Positions 47,923 through 60,828 of a DNA stretch of 64,000 nt are shown here, in pieces. Made by a program: the position numbers and the translations under genes. The stretch is taken from NCBI GenBank assembly GCA_023374025.1, contig SIJG01000001.1, positions 2,479,787-2,543,786 on the forward strand. Direction: 5' to 3'. A model generated the notes under the pieces. The model did not search any database. It was given only the letters and a program-made list of their open reading frames with translations, and was not told where the DNA came from. The DNA is from Heterodera schachtii. Lineage: Eukaryota > Nematoda > Chromadorea > Rhabditida > Heteroderidae. The number at the start of each line of letters is the position of its first letter. The first letter of the stretch is position 1.

Positions 47923-50900
47923 TCAGCTATTGCCATTGAGAGGAGTCAGCGGACCGATCAGCAGAAGTTGCTCCAAAGTCTGCACGGCGCCCTCGTCAAA
48001 TTTGTCGAGATCGAATGCCACAGTACACTCATCCGAGTCCAACTGCAATTGGTCCGGCATACGGTCCATCAACGCATCACAACAGCGGAACAGCAGCTGA
48101 TCGTCGCCTGACTGTTGTGCGTTCTCCAACTCGCGCTTCAATCGACCGATACGAACCATTGCGATTCTGAAAATGAGGAGAAGATTTCGAAAACACATCA
48201 ATTTGTTTGATTTTCCCATTTTCTGGCGAAAGCCAATGCTGGGATTTAAAATGGATTTGCAATTCAACTCATCCCCCTTTCAGTACGCACCCCATGGGAG
48301 TGAATTCGGCTTGTTCTTCCTCATGCTGTTCATCCCCAAATCCTCCGATTCTGTTGTCGGTAATGGGCGATTTTTCAAGGCTTGTAAGTGCTTCTTCGTT
48401 GTCCTCCTTCAACTCTCCTTCTTCTTCTTCCTCCTCCTCTTCCGTCTTATCATCAAAAAGCCCACTTATCGATGGCACCTCGTCGTTACTGTATTTTATT
48501 TTTAAGACATTAAAAATAATTAATTTTTACATTTCTATGTCAGTGGAAAACATCGGTTTCCTGCTTGGAATGGCAGGTGAAGGGGAAGTCTTAATTTCCG
48601 ATTTCATCAATTTTCATCATCAATTAATTTTACTTACCGGACCAAACAAATCAGTGATAGTCGTGTCTGAAGGCACCAACAGCGGCGGAGTTCTTTTTCC
48701 ATTGCTTTCTTTCTCTGGAACTCTCTTTCCCTCATTCTCTCCTTCTGCTAGTCTCTCGTTGCTCTTCTTCTCTGTCACTTTCGTGAACTCATCACTTTTC
48801 TTCTTATCCTTCATCACTTCCTTTTCCTTGCTCTCCTTCCGCGTCTCACTCTCTATTACCTTCCCATTGTTTTCCTTTTCGAGAACTCTCTTTGCCTCTT
48901 TATGTCCTTCAGTCAACCTCTCATTGCTCTTTTTCTCTGTCACTTTCGTTAACTCATCAGATTTCTTCTTATCCTTCTTCACATCCTTTTCTTCGTTCGT
49001 CTTCTTTTCATTGCTTTCCTTCCCCGTCTCACTCTCTGCTAGTCTCTCATTGCTCTTCTTCTCTGTCACTTTCTTGGATTCCTGATCGCTTTTCTTCTTG
49101 TCCTTCTTTTTCGCTTCCTTTTCCGCGTCCGCCTTCTTTTCACTGATCTCCTTCCGCGTCACACTCTCTATTATCTTCCCATTGTTTTCTTTCTCTGGAA
49201 CTCTCTTTGCCTCTTTCTCTCCTTCTGTTAATCTCTCATTGCTCTTCTTTCCTGTCACCTTCGTGGATTCATCAGTTTTCTTCTTATCTTTCTTCAGTTC
49301 TGTTTCTTCGTTAGCTTTCTTTTTTTGCCCTCCTTCCTCTTACCACTCTCTTCTGCAACTTTCTTTGCCTCTTTCTCTCCTTCATCTAATCTCTCATTGC
49401 TCTTCTTCTCTGCCATCTTCGTAGACCCTCTATCATCTTTCTTATCTTTCACCACTTCTTTTTCCCCGTTCGTCTTCTTTCCATTGCCTTCCTTCCCTGT
49501 CTCACTCTCTGCTAGTCTCTCATTGCTCTTCTTCTCTGTTATCTTTGTAGACTCCTTATCAGTTTTCTTCTTGTCTTTCTTAACTTCTGTTTCTCCGTTC
49601 GGCTTCTTTTCATTGCTCTCCTTCCGCGTCTCACTCCTTATTATCTTCGCATTGCTTTCATTCCCTGCAGCTCTCTTTGCCTCTTTCTCTCCTTCAGTTA
49701 GTCTCTCATTGCTCTTCTTCTCTGTCACTTTCGTGGACTCATCAGATTTCTTCTTATCCTTCTTCACTTCCTTTTCTTCGTTCGTCTTCTTTTCATTACC
49801 TTCCTTCCCCGTCTCACTCTCTGTTATCTTTTCATTGCTCTTTTTCTCTGTCACTTTCTTGGATTCCTGATCGCTTTTCTTCTTGTCCTTCTTTTTCGCT
49901 TCCTTTTCCGCGTCCGCCTTCTTTTCATTGATCTCCTTCCGCGTCTCACTCTCTATTATCTTCCCATTGTTTTCTTTCTCTGGAACTCTCTTTGCCTCTT
50001 TCTCTCCTTCTGTTAATCTCTCATTGCTCTTCTTCCCTGTCACCTTCGTGGACTCATCACTTTTTTTCTTATCCTTCTTCTTCAGTTCCTTTTCCGAGTC
50101 TGTCTTCTTTGCATTGCTCTCCTTCCCCTTTTCACTCTCTGTTATCTTTTCATTGCTCTTCTTCTCTGCCACCTTCGTAGACTCCTTATCATCTTTCTTT
50201 TCCTTCTTCACTTCCTTTTCTCCGTTCGTCTTCTTTTCATTGCCTTCCTTCTCCGTCTCATCCTCTGCTAGTCTCTCATTGCTCTTTTTCTCTGTCACTT
50301 TAGTGGACTCCTGATCACCACTTTTCTTCTTGTCCTTCTTTTTCGCTTCCTTTTCCCCGTTCGTCTTCTTTTCATTGCTCTCCTTCCCCTTTTCACTCTC
50401 CATTATCTTCTCATTGTTCTTTTTCTTTGTTACGTCGGACGTTGTTTTTCCATTTGTTTCCTTCCATTCCTCCCACGTAACTCTTTTCTTCGCTTCTTTT
50501 TCTCCCTCTGCTTTCTCTTCGGTGTTCTCCTGAAATTTTTTTTCAAACAAGTGTTATTTTAACGGATAAATTTATTATATGAAGACGAAGAGAGTCGAAA
50601 CGGTAAAAATGGCCCGGGGCCAATAATCATAATTTACGAACGACAAAAGGACGACAAACGAAAAATTTGGCTTTTGTCAAACTAATCAGTGAAATTTAAG
50701 CCAATTCCATTCTTCAGAGAGTAATGAAAAATTGGGGGAGGGAATAATTAACAAAGCATTTGAATTTTCATTTGTCAAAACCCTAACAAATTATGTTTCC
50801 GGGTCAGAGACACTGATCACAAATGGCATTCCTCCCGGCCAACAAGAATCCCGAAGCTAGGGAAGCGACTCCATTCCGAAAACCGCAGAAAACAATTTTT

Positions 50901-52478
50901 TAACATTTTTGAAACAAAAAAGGGACGGACAAACGAAAGTATTGCCAATATGTGTAAATAGGTTCAACCAGCTACCAATAATCACCTTGAGTTTGCGTTT
51001 TTTTGGCGTTTGAAACGACGCGGAGAATGAGGACGGCGAAGCGGTGGAGAAAGAGTTGGCGGAGGGGGGCAAAGGCAAAAGTTGTTGATGCACAGTTTGG
51101 TGGACATTGTTTTTGGACGGCTGGCAATATCTGTTTAATTTCACATTTTTCAAAAACAGATTCTGACCATCATCCTTTCCCCTAAAGTTGGTATCAAACG
51201 GAAGCTTAAAGTATGAAATAGACAAAAATTTAATCTCATGAATATATTCTAAAAACTGAATTTTGATATTTTCCCATTGTGTTAATTTTCTTAATGTCAT
51301 TATTTGCTATTCTTACATTTAAAAATTTCAGAGATTTTAAGCGTTCTTTTGATACCAAAAATATAGGCAAGAAACAATTAAGAAAAGAGCAGTGGCCTAA
51401 GAAATTGAAGATGGCCATCGAATAGACGCCTAAAGAGCACTAAAGCCAAAAAAGCATGTGATAAATTGGAAAAAAGCAAAAAGTTAGAGAAATCAGATTT
51501 GAATGTAACTTGTTTTTGAATGTATCAGATGATAGAGTACCCTTATTTTTTAAGGATTTCTAAGAATACTAAGTGTTTAATTTGCCCAACAAATTGTTCT
51601 CCCCCCCCCCTCGTCCATTAATTGCCCAATTTCCCACCACCTGCTGATCAAAGCCTTCAGTTCGGTGCTCGGATTGGCCAGCTCAATTTTGTGCTCAACA
51701 CATTTTTCAAAGGGCTCGTATTGGGGCAGTGTCAGGTCGTAATTGATCTTGAAACTCTTCGATTGGCCCGCAAAATGGATGAAAATGTGCATCAGAAAGG
51801 AGCCGTACCCTGTCTCGGACACTTCGAAAAGGCGGCTGAAATTTGGGAAAAACGCAATGAAATGAACGCAATTTATCACTTGAAAATGGTAATTTTTAAG
51901 AATTCCATATGAATCTTATGCCTTGTGAATTGAAAAAACCTTTTTAATCTCTCGCATATGGTTCTGAAAACTTTCGTGAAGATGAAAGACGACTTTTCGC
52001 ACAAAATTACGATCGGTGAACTGATCGGGACCAGTGGCGCGCACAAAAACCTTTAAAATTGTCTTGTTTTTTGTGCTAAAAGATTTGATTCAAATCTAAA
52101 CCAATCAGAGACAAGAGGCTAAATTATAGGGTAAAATTGTCAAATTTTTGAAAAAAATATTAGAGAAAAAAAAGAGAAAACACCGAAATTCTTGCACTTC
52201 ATTTCATATACATAAAAAATGAATTCAGAGTTTAGAAAACAGGCAATGGTTGGTCAAAGGTCAATTTAGGACCAAAAAATAAGCATTTAATTCATTTTTG
52301 GGTTCTTTAAATTCACCGTCCATTGGTGTGTATGGCCATGTTCGTTAGGCACAGACAATGGCCGGGAGCTGTGTCCGATGAGCAGCCGAACAATGGCACG
52401 GTTTTGTGCCGGACTGGTGGACGACGTAATGCGAGGGGACTGAACAAGTGTGGACGGACCAGGAACAGCAGCACTCAT
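47923..52478 (-). CDS. AF9/ENL-type YEATS protein with lysine-rich repeats (two apparent frameshifts)
   Basis: Chromatin reader of the AF9/ENL family; relatives bind acylated histone H3 and recruit super elongation complex and Dot1L. Exons: 52317-52478, 51940-52050, 51641-51835, 50986-51181, 48638-50529, 48531-48589, 48291-48488, 47923-48166. The N-terminal YEATS domain shows HTHQWTV, FVRKVVFHLHESF and SETGYGSF. A long Lys/Glu/Ser repeat region follows, then an acidic stretch and a C-terminal AHD-like helix pair (RIGRLKRELENAQ ... VAFDLDKFDEGAVQTLEQLL). Two single-base length changes break the frame: an extra T at the start of exon 3 and an extra A in the A run near 49,320. Both are in homopolymers, so assembly error is as likely as decay. 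Confidence 0.85.
48660..50530 (-). repeat. Lysine/glutamate-rich coding tandem repeats
   Basis: About eleven degenerate units carry the word KKSNER(L/I) after VTEKK or VAEKK, at irregular spacing of roughly 120-190 bp. Longer composite units read EGEKEAKRVPEKENNGK then ESETRKESNEKK. The repeats make the middle of the YEATS protein highly basic and disordered. On the opposite strand they give long Ser/Phe/Leu open frames that are spurious. Confidence 0.9.
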
Positions 52479-53035
52479 GCTAATACATAGATGAAAGATG
52501 TGACAATCAGCTTATTACAACAAATAAAATTCTTTTGAGTTAAAGCATTTGAAAAATGAGAGCAAAAAGGAGGAGCATTTTGGACATGGACGATTGAGTA
52601 CCTGGGAAATGACGCAGCAGAGTACGGCTAATGGAATAACTCTCAAATTATAATTTTTTTTAAAATTGAAGCATGTTGAATAAAATAACTAATAAAAATC
52701 ACCGGTTCGTTAAGACTAATATAAAATTACCTATTTTGAATTTTGACATCGGTACATATCCAAAGAATTTAGCACATCTTGCCTATACATTTTTGGCTTG
52801 CAGCCAACAATTTGTTAAGAAAAAATGCAATAAAATTGTAAATTTTCTTGAAAAGCCCAAGAATTTTGAAATTATCTAATTTAAACATTTAATGCAAAAT
52901 TTTCCATTTTAAAAATTCCAAAATTTTCATCTCCCTCTCTCTCTCTCTCTCTATCTTTTGACTGAAATAACAAATCATAGAAATGATCACTGTATATTTA
53001 TATATCTACAGTATGTATATAAATAGAGCAACAAA
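52479..53035. other. Intergenic between YEATS and receptor genes
   Basis: AT-rich, with a (ct)n run at about 52,930-52,952 (ctccctctctctctctctct). It should include the YEATS promoter and receptor 3' UTR. No gene seen. Confidence 0.5.
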
Positions 53036-56000
53036 TCAATGTTTGCTTTGTGCTGTAAGCCATTCGTCGCTGATCATCGGCGCCGCTTGCTCATCGTAAA
53101 GCATGTAAACAGCGAAAGTGACTGTGAACACACTAAACACCAGCTTCAGCACCTTCTCCAACATTCTGAATGCATTTTGTCAATTGATGCCAAAGAAAAA
53201 TGCCATTTTCAAAGGGACCGCGAAAGGAGTCGCCATTCCGCGCGGATGCTCCGCTGCTGCTCTTGTGCCATCAACGAAATGTGAATGGCACGGACGGAGG
53301 ACACAATGTCGCCTTAAATGCCACACCATCATGAACTTACCTTAAAAACAAATTACGAATGGCATTGGCTTTTGCTGACGGCGTTTGGCTGATGCTGCCA
53401 AAAAAGGCGGAATCCGTTGGGAAAAAGGGGTCACAAATGTGCTGGAATTGTCGAGACTCTCGACCGCCTCCTCCATTCCTGCGCACTTCCCGTGCCTCGT
53501 CCACTGAATTGTGCCGCCCCCTTCTCTCCCTGCCACTCTCCCATCCGGCCACTGTCTCTGCCCCTCCCCCCGCGCCGTTGATTTGCTTTTGGCACTTTTC
53601 CGCCATTATCACTTTGCCGTCCTCCGCCCTTTGCCTCAGTTGTATCTGTTGCTGAACACTCACTGCTGAGGCAGTGGTCATTCGTGCAAATGTCGAGCTG
53701 TCCAAAGTTGAGCCCATCGGCGAATACACAAAACTCGGCCGATCGTCCGCCCGGTCCAACAGTTGATCCTGCCAAATTGGCAGCATCAAAAGCTGTCAAT
53801 TGTCAGCATTAGCCCCACAATATCAGTGTTTGTGTAAAGTGATCAAAGTGCCGATCAGTCCCCAATTTTACTTTCAGCCAATTTTGTTGCTCAAAATGAT
53901 CATTGAACGGCTTTACCACAAACACTCACAAATTTGCGCATTCGATTCCGAATGCTCTGCTGCGTGCAGCGCAACTCGCGGCCCAAAAGGTGGCGCACGA
54001 AAAAATTGCCGTGGGCGTTCACTCGCATAAGCCAACGGCGCAAACGGCGGGGAATTGTCCGTCCCGAGTTTCCCTGAGGGCAGATACTTATCACAAAACA
54101 CAATTATCATTTTCAATTATTTTTGACACGTTAATTAGTCGTCTGTCCCACTTGCATTTGAAGACCCAAAGTCCAAGTTGTGACATAAGTGGCCGTGAAT
54201 TGGATGCAAATCAGTCATAAAACGGAAAAATTAAGCTTTGAAGACAATTTTTTGACATGCCAATGTAATATTGGCCAAGGACGGGCACTGAGTTGGAAGT
54301 GGCGGGCAACTTGTCCGATACCATCATCACTAAATGCCATTTTGAGGATTGATGACTGGGTTTAATGGGTGGGAAAATGGCATTGAATTCAGTTAACAAA
54401 ATTATGATTGATTTCATCAAATTTCGTGTGTTAAAATGCCATTTTCCCTTTTTGCCTAGGGATTTACGAATGAGTGCCAATGACAAAAGTGACGTCACTC
54501 CAAGACTGACCTAAACTAAAAGAATTTAATCAATTAAAATTCTTTCTGGCATGCCTTCTCCGTATTCTCTCCGGTGGTCGAATGGGGCGTGAAAAAGCCG
54601 ACCACCGTAATGGTGGTGATCAGTGCCGACGGCATGATCAGCGTGAACAGGTAGTAGGAAGGGTTTCGTTTGATGGAGAAGTAATAGCAAATGTCCGGGT
54701 AAGGGTTGGGACAGCAATCGTACCATCTCAAAACGTGGCAATTTCAATCAAAAACCGATAAGATTTGTCAGGTTTGGTTGTACAATACAATATAATATGA
54801 TCAGAAAAGTGAATCATCAGCAGATGGTGCCAATCGACGGGGGGGGGGGGGAATTTCCAATCAATCGACAATTTCAAATGCTTTTGCCATTCTTTCCCAT
54901 TATCGCTAATTAAGCATCGATTGCTCTTTTTGCCTGACTTGAGGTTGGACCGTGTCCGGAAGTCGATCAGAGTCCATTCCATGTTCGGAATGTAATGGGT
55001 CAGTGAAGTGCTTTGCATAAACGACGGTCGCCTTGTGCTTTTTGGTCCGCCGGCGGGGGAAGAAGCGCGCTGCACTTTGTTGAACTTCCGCTCGACCACC
55101 GATGTGTTGATGCTGCTCCGATTGAGGCCCATCCAAAGGCCCGGGTCCTCCTCCGCCGGGCGGAGCATTACCTGCGAGTGATCAGTGATCAGTTTGGCTA
55201 TTACCCACCTTTGAATTGGGTTCTCGATCAATTTGGCTCAATGAAAATACTTTTATCACAAAATCCTTCTCATCAGTCTTAATAAATTCCCAACTTTTTA
55301 TGCTATCAAAAAGACATTAGATCAACCTGGACAAATCACTTAAAGTTGATCAGATACCACAAAAATGATCTTGAAATAGGGAAAAATTTTTGAGAAAAAT
55401 TTGAAGGGGCCTGGAAATTTCGTGTTAATCAAAGAAATTTTGAAAATTTTATTACAGCGAACTGATTATTTTGGCATAATACTAAATTTATCTATCGATG
55501 TCTTTTATATCCCATGGTGTCCATGTTCAATTTTGTGGCGGGGTTCTGTCACCCCCTCCCTGCCCATTCTCTTCCCCCCCCCCCCTCCACCTGAGAGCCG
55601 TCGTAACTCCACGAGGCCAGCATCAGATGGCAGATCTGCTGATCAAATGGAAACCGATGCTTAAGGACGGATGGGTTTGTTTGTCCGGACCATATGGCGG
55701 TGATTGACCCAGACCAAGTTCAGGTGGCAAGTGATGTCGGTGATAATGGCACGGAAAAGCGACACGCGGCCGTCGTGCTGCACCAGCGCATTGGTCATCA
55801 TCTCACTCTCGCGCACGTTCATGTTGGCACTTTGTGCAAGTGAGAATTACAATTCAAAAAAAACCAAAATGCGAGTAATCACCAAGGTAAGTGGGTAATT
55901 AGTCTATGAATTAGATTGGACTCGGATTGAATCGGGTCCCTATGGAAGGTGATTAGTTAATGGGCTAATCTGGTCAGTCGTCGGTCTGAATTGATGCCGA

Positions 56001-56921
56001 TCTGACTGAGCAATTTGATAAAGACCCAATTAACAATCAACCAATGAAAGGGGAAGCTGAACTTGTTGTAGACGAGCAGATCGGGCCGCCAGATCATTTC
56101 GGCTGGAACGTGAAGCTGGCGGATGTCGCCGAATTTTGACGGTTCCCAGCGAAGGAATTCGTCTTGCCAATACTTCAATTAGTTGCGTAAGTAAATTAAA
56201 ATTGAATTGCGCACTTCCTCCAACCAGCAGTACACGGTGATGATCTGGTCATTCTCCTTGACCTTCTGAATCTGCTTGAAGTACAGCTGCACCGCCACAT
56301 TTGTCACCGTCCGTTCGTCCTCCACCGGCCTCAACTCCTTTTTGTAGTGCTCAAACAGATGGTCGAGCAGTTCGCGCTGGTGGAGACTGCACAGCACCGG
56401 CACAGCCTGGACCAGAGTGTTTTCCGGGTTAAGACAAAATGAACCAAAAAGTAGGGGTTTCGGATTCGGGGCCCGACGGGCGTAACTTGGACCGCCCCGG
56501 GCTACTGTATTTCAACCAATGATCGATGAGTGATCAACAAATTTTCCAGGAGGACTGATTGACGTATAGGTTCATAAGTGCCAAGCGCATTTTTCATTGC
56601 CAGCCAAATTAATACAATTTGTTTTTTAATTCGAGTGATTTTTTTCGTAATATTTATGGTGTTTAAATGTGATTGGCACGAACCGATCGCGCTTAATGAT
56701 GCAAAACCTACAGTGACCGATCGGTGTTGATCATTTGATCGGAAAGTAAGCTTATGAAAAGGTTGGAACCGAAGCAAAGGACCAAACTAACAATAACAAT
56801 TTGGAACACACACCTTTTGGCAGAAGATGAACAGAAGAAGCGTAAAGCTTAGCAAAAGCACCGGCGGAGGGGCGAAACAAAGCGTTTTTTTGGGAGTGCT
56901 AAAGCCGCGACAGCTTTTCAT
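53036..56921 (-). CDS. Alpha-type nicotinic/Cys-loop receptor subunit
   Basis: Predicted cation-channel subunit of a pentameric ligand-gated receptor at the plasma membrane. Exons: 56814-56921, 56215-56406, 56063-56172, 55715-55829, 55591-55659, 54939-55171, 54555-54726, 54468-54510, 54257-54329, about 54152-54212, 53930-54073, 53357-53792, 53219-53312, 53036-53165; phases close to 659 aa. Seen: signal peptide, the Cys-loop with 13 residues between cysteines (RFPFDQQIC), vicinal cysteines in WYDCCPNPYPD (alpha type), TM1, TM2 (VSLGVTSLLSLALI), TM3 and TM4. A GC-AG intron follows exon 7. The ligand-binding domain carries an extra 35-40 residues after DGSQ. The acceptor before the TM3 exon is not AG where the frame needs it. 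Confidence 0.88.
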
Positions 56922-58004
56922 TTCCAATTCACTTTTTCACAAATAATTTTTTCCAATGAGAAAGGGAATAATGGAAAATGGAGGCATTAAATTGTGCAAT
57001 GGACGGAATTTTGAATTTTGAGAGTGCTTAAACGCTTTCTGAAGAGGGCTTATTGGGCAAAAGCGGAGGAGGGGGGGGGGGGCAAAGATAAAATGGGGCC
57101 AAAGGGACGGAAGACGGACCAACGGCCGAAAAGCACCGAAATAGGAGGAAAATGAAAAGAAAAAAGCGCAAAAATTGGTGGGTAATGGGATAATTAGCCA
57201 ATAAAAAATGGAAAATGCACCGGAAGTGAAAAGCCAAACGACGGAGACAGAAAAGGGCACGGGTAAGTGTGAAGAGAAAGAAATCTTTTAAGAAAGAAAT
57301 TCCAAAAAAACCCGAAGGATCTTCGAGAGTATCGGCACTTTTTGGGGTCAAGGGTCCCACTAAAAATTAAGAAACTTGGGAATAAGTGGAAAAGAAGCGA
57401 TGAAGCGAAGAAGGGGCAAAATGTAGCAGCAGAAGATGAATGAATGGGATGAGTGATGACTCATCCATTCATTGGCCATAACCCCCGGGGGGGGGGCGGG
57501 CGGGGAGACACGGCACCCATTGAAATTCCCCCCCCCCCCCGTCTGTTCTGCGTGTCCCCCTCCCTTTTTTGTGTGCCGTCCGGCACTTTCTCACAACGGT
57601 GCCAAAAATGCCATGGCACACTCAAACTATTGGCATTTTTAAATAATTAATAAAAGAAAACTTGTTAATGGATTTGAAAAAATGCCATTTCCGAAGTTGG
57701 CGAACTGGAGGGGGGAACTGCCTAACTCTGCGGTTGGCAAGCAAATAAATATGAAAATTAAAAACGTGCCAATGAGTTTGGCATCGCGAGACTGACCAAT
57801 GCTATGCAAACCATACTTTAGCCATGTTTTCTGGTTTTCTTCTGAAAAAGTCAATCGAACTTCCACTCAAAAGGGAAGGAATAAATAATAGAATTAATTT
57901 TTCTTTGTTTTTCCGATTTTTACAATTTGATTGTGACATTGTATGAACAGACGAAATGAGCAATAAAAATCTTTTTGTCTCGAACATGATCAGAATTTCT
58001 CTTA
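56922..58004. other. Intergenic with G/C tracts, no gene seen
   Basis: It contains a G run of about 12 bp near 57,070, a gggggggcgggcgggg stretch near 57,485 and a C run near 57,530. Open frames are low-complexity. It presumably holds the receptor promoter and the MFSD8-like 3' UTR. Confidence 0.5.
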
Positions 58005-60551
58005 TTAAGTGACGCTTCCTGTTAACGATTGCTTCCCATTTTGTTGCCTCCCCTCTGACTCTGTGCTCTCGCGGTCTGTCCACGCGTCGTCCCCCGGCGG
58101 CATTTTCAGAGGGACAAGTCGACGGTAGAAGAACAACCAAAGGGCGATCATTAACACAATTTCGCCCATTTCCACCAGCCAAATGACACGAGGGCCATTG
58201 TTAGTGTACATAAAGCTGAAAGTATTAGAAATGGGATAGAGAATTCAATGGCGCGTTAAATCATTTATTTATCCGACTCAAAACTGATCAATGTAATCAG
58301 ATTCAAGACTCTCGACTACCCCCCCCCCCCCCCCTCCCCGTCCAACCCGATGAGTAGCGGGCCCAACATTCGTCCAAAACCGCCGAACATCTCCAGCATT
58401 CCCTGCTGCTTGGATTGCATTCGGGGCCCAATGATATGCGAGAAAAGTGTGTTCATCGTTATGTTGATGTTTGAGAAGGCTATTCCTATGCAAGAGCTGA
58501 TAGCAATCTGACGAGGGAGAGGAATTTTCATAATTTTTTTTTTCTAAATATTCCAATTTCTGAAAATTATGCACATTAATTTTGTGTCAAGTTTTTTTTT
58601 GGATTATTTTCTTCCAAACTTACGTAATAAATCCAGATATTGACGCGGGTCATATCTTCACACCAATTCAATTGGCTGATATCGCAACCCTTCGAGGAAT
58701 TAACTGAAATCGAAAAATTACGGTTATAATTAAAACGTCCTAATGGCCCAAAATGATGCTAACCTAAAGTGCCATTGTAGGAGTGGACCTTTTCTGGAAG
58801 GAATGGCCAAGAAAATGTGACCAAATGGAAGAAAAGGAGGACAAACAACGAACACAGACAGCACAATCGGTCGTTGACTCTGATCAGTGGGACAGATAAA
58901 AACAGAGGGGTGATCAATTCGCCAAAAAATGCCCACTTTTTGCCCAAATCACAAAAAATATAGGCGCCGTAGTTGCAAATGGCGAAAACACCGCGCACAG
59001 CATGGGCAATGGACTCGTAGTACACCACGTCTTTCTCGTCCCACATGAACATCATCATGGCGTAACCGGAGCCAATCCCAAAATTGCAAAGAAATCAATT
59101 AGTGTGATAATTATTCACAAAGAAAAAAGATTTACGTCTCGAGATTCGTGTAGATGAAATATTGTGTGAATCGCATCGCAAAACAAACGCCGGCCGCCCA
59201 TTTGTCATATGGTGGCAGTGTCGGACCCAGCGATTCTTTACCGTCCTCACTTTTCTAAATTGGTAATTAATCTTCAACAGATTGTTTTTTGTTTTTCTTC
59301 TTCCGTACTTTGTCCGTCTGTTTCGATGCGCTCGCAAAGCCCACGAAAGTTTCTTGAAACTTAAACACCTGAAAAAGATTGGGAGAATTAAATTCAAAGA
59401 TCGGTTGGTATTCGCTGCTCCAACAAATTTACCAGCAAAAGAATCAGAAAGATGTTGAAAATGGAAGTGAAAAGTGCGGGCATTGTGAACATGGAAAGTT
59501 TGAGGAAAGAACGGTCGCCGAATTCGAACAAAAGCACTCCGTCGCCGATGAAAGTGAATATCATTTGAAGGGCTGAATTTGAGAAGGCACATTTTGTGGT
59601 TTTAGTTATTCGAATGTTTAATTGTAAGTAATTTGCCTGGGCCAAGAATTACGCCCAACGCTACGCCGCCGGTGATGTACGCCGTTGCTTTGGTTCTGTC
59701 TTCGGGCAAACTTGCAGCCGAAGCGAAGGATTTGAGCAGGCCAACCTAACCCAATGGAAAAACCCCTAAATTTCTTTACAAAAACAAATTTTTATTTGCC
59801 TGTGCCCATCCGATGCCGACAATGAAACGGGAGACGAGCATCACATAACGCGTATGTTCAGGGGGGAACAACTCGATCAGAAAGTAAATCAAGTTGCCCA
59901 CGAACATGGTCAAATTGCAAAGGATTCTGAATTGAGCAACAATCAGGGTAAAGTTTAAGCAAATTTTTATATGATTTAAATTCCCTTTTAGATGAATTTT
60001 CAATTTTGAAAAACTTTCTTTTGATTCGCTGCGCTTCTGAACTTAAAAAGGAATTGCAACAAATACGAAACTCCTTCTGAAGTCAGAAGGTGAAGAAACA
60101 TTTTGGATTTCCAAAATTGAACATTTTTATGTTTTCCCAATTTTTCCTCCCAATAATTTGGCGAATGAAACGGCACTAACAGAGGCGGCTTCAGCTTCCC
60201 TATTTGATTTGACCAAATGCCGAGGAGTGGCGATGCGATAATTTGCGACACCGAATACATGGTAATCACCACACCGAAGAATCCTTCGGACACTGTTTTG
60301 TCCTTCTGAAAGCAAAAATTTTTGCGAATTAAGTTAAAATGATATCCGAACCCAAAGGGACTAACAGTTCTCAAGAATGGGTACATGGAAGTAAAAAACA
60401 TGGTGAATTGGACGGAGGAGGAGAAGGTGAGCAGCGTGCACAGGTAAATGCGGCTCCACGCGGTCTTTGGCCGTTCATCCGCCCGATCAGCCAACGAATG
60501 CTGAAGCGCATTCAGCGGAGAAATTTTGTAGGAGCTGCCCGATTTGGCCAT
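58005..60551 (-). CDS. MFSD8/CLN7-like lysosomal major facilitator
   Basis: Twelve-helix major-facilitator transporter; vertebrate MFSD8 is lysosomal and defective in CLN7 disease. Exons: 60366-60551, 60181-60305, 59800-59926, 59637-59745, 59433-59572, 59309-59368, 59136-59254, 58764-59077, 58624-58703, 58347-58507, 58005-58215; total 543 aa against 518 in human. Supporting motifs: SEGFFGVVITMYSVSQIIAS, SRFIVGIGWAQ then VGLLKSFAS, GVALGVILGPALQMIF, the luminal SKGCDISQLNWC cysteine pair, and GRMLGPLLIG followed by NNGPRVIW. The introns after exons 3 and 4 are GC-AG (CAG|GCAAAT in both). The acceptor needed before exon 8 reads GG rather than AG. A long G run follows the exon 10 donor. Confidence 0.88.
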
Positions 60552-60828
60552 AGATCACAGAGAGAAGAAGCGGATCAACGGCGAACCGAGAAAAATGGTC
60601 CAGAAAATTCAGGAGAGTAAAAAGCAAAAACTGAAAAAAGTAGGACAATGAAAGAAAGACATAAGCGAAACATAGCATAAAGCATCATAGCAAAAAAAGA
60701 GGCATAATATAAAGCAAAATATGAAACAAGGTATGAAACTCAGTTGCTGGGAATTCTTTAAAAAAAATTAAAATCCAATTATATGAAAAAGCAATTGAAA
60801 TAGGAACGAATTTCCATAAAGTTTATTT
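60552..60828. other. Upstream flank of the MFSD8-like gene
   Basis: No gene seen; AT-rich with repeated aaagcaaaa/gcata words near 60,610-60,730. Confidence 0.45.

Noticed and set aside
48207..50533. Long Ser/Phe/Leu-rich open frames on the plus strand
   Set aside because: They are the antisense of the Lys/Glu codons of the YEATS gene's repeat region and have no homology of their own.
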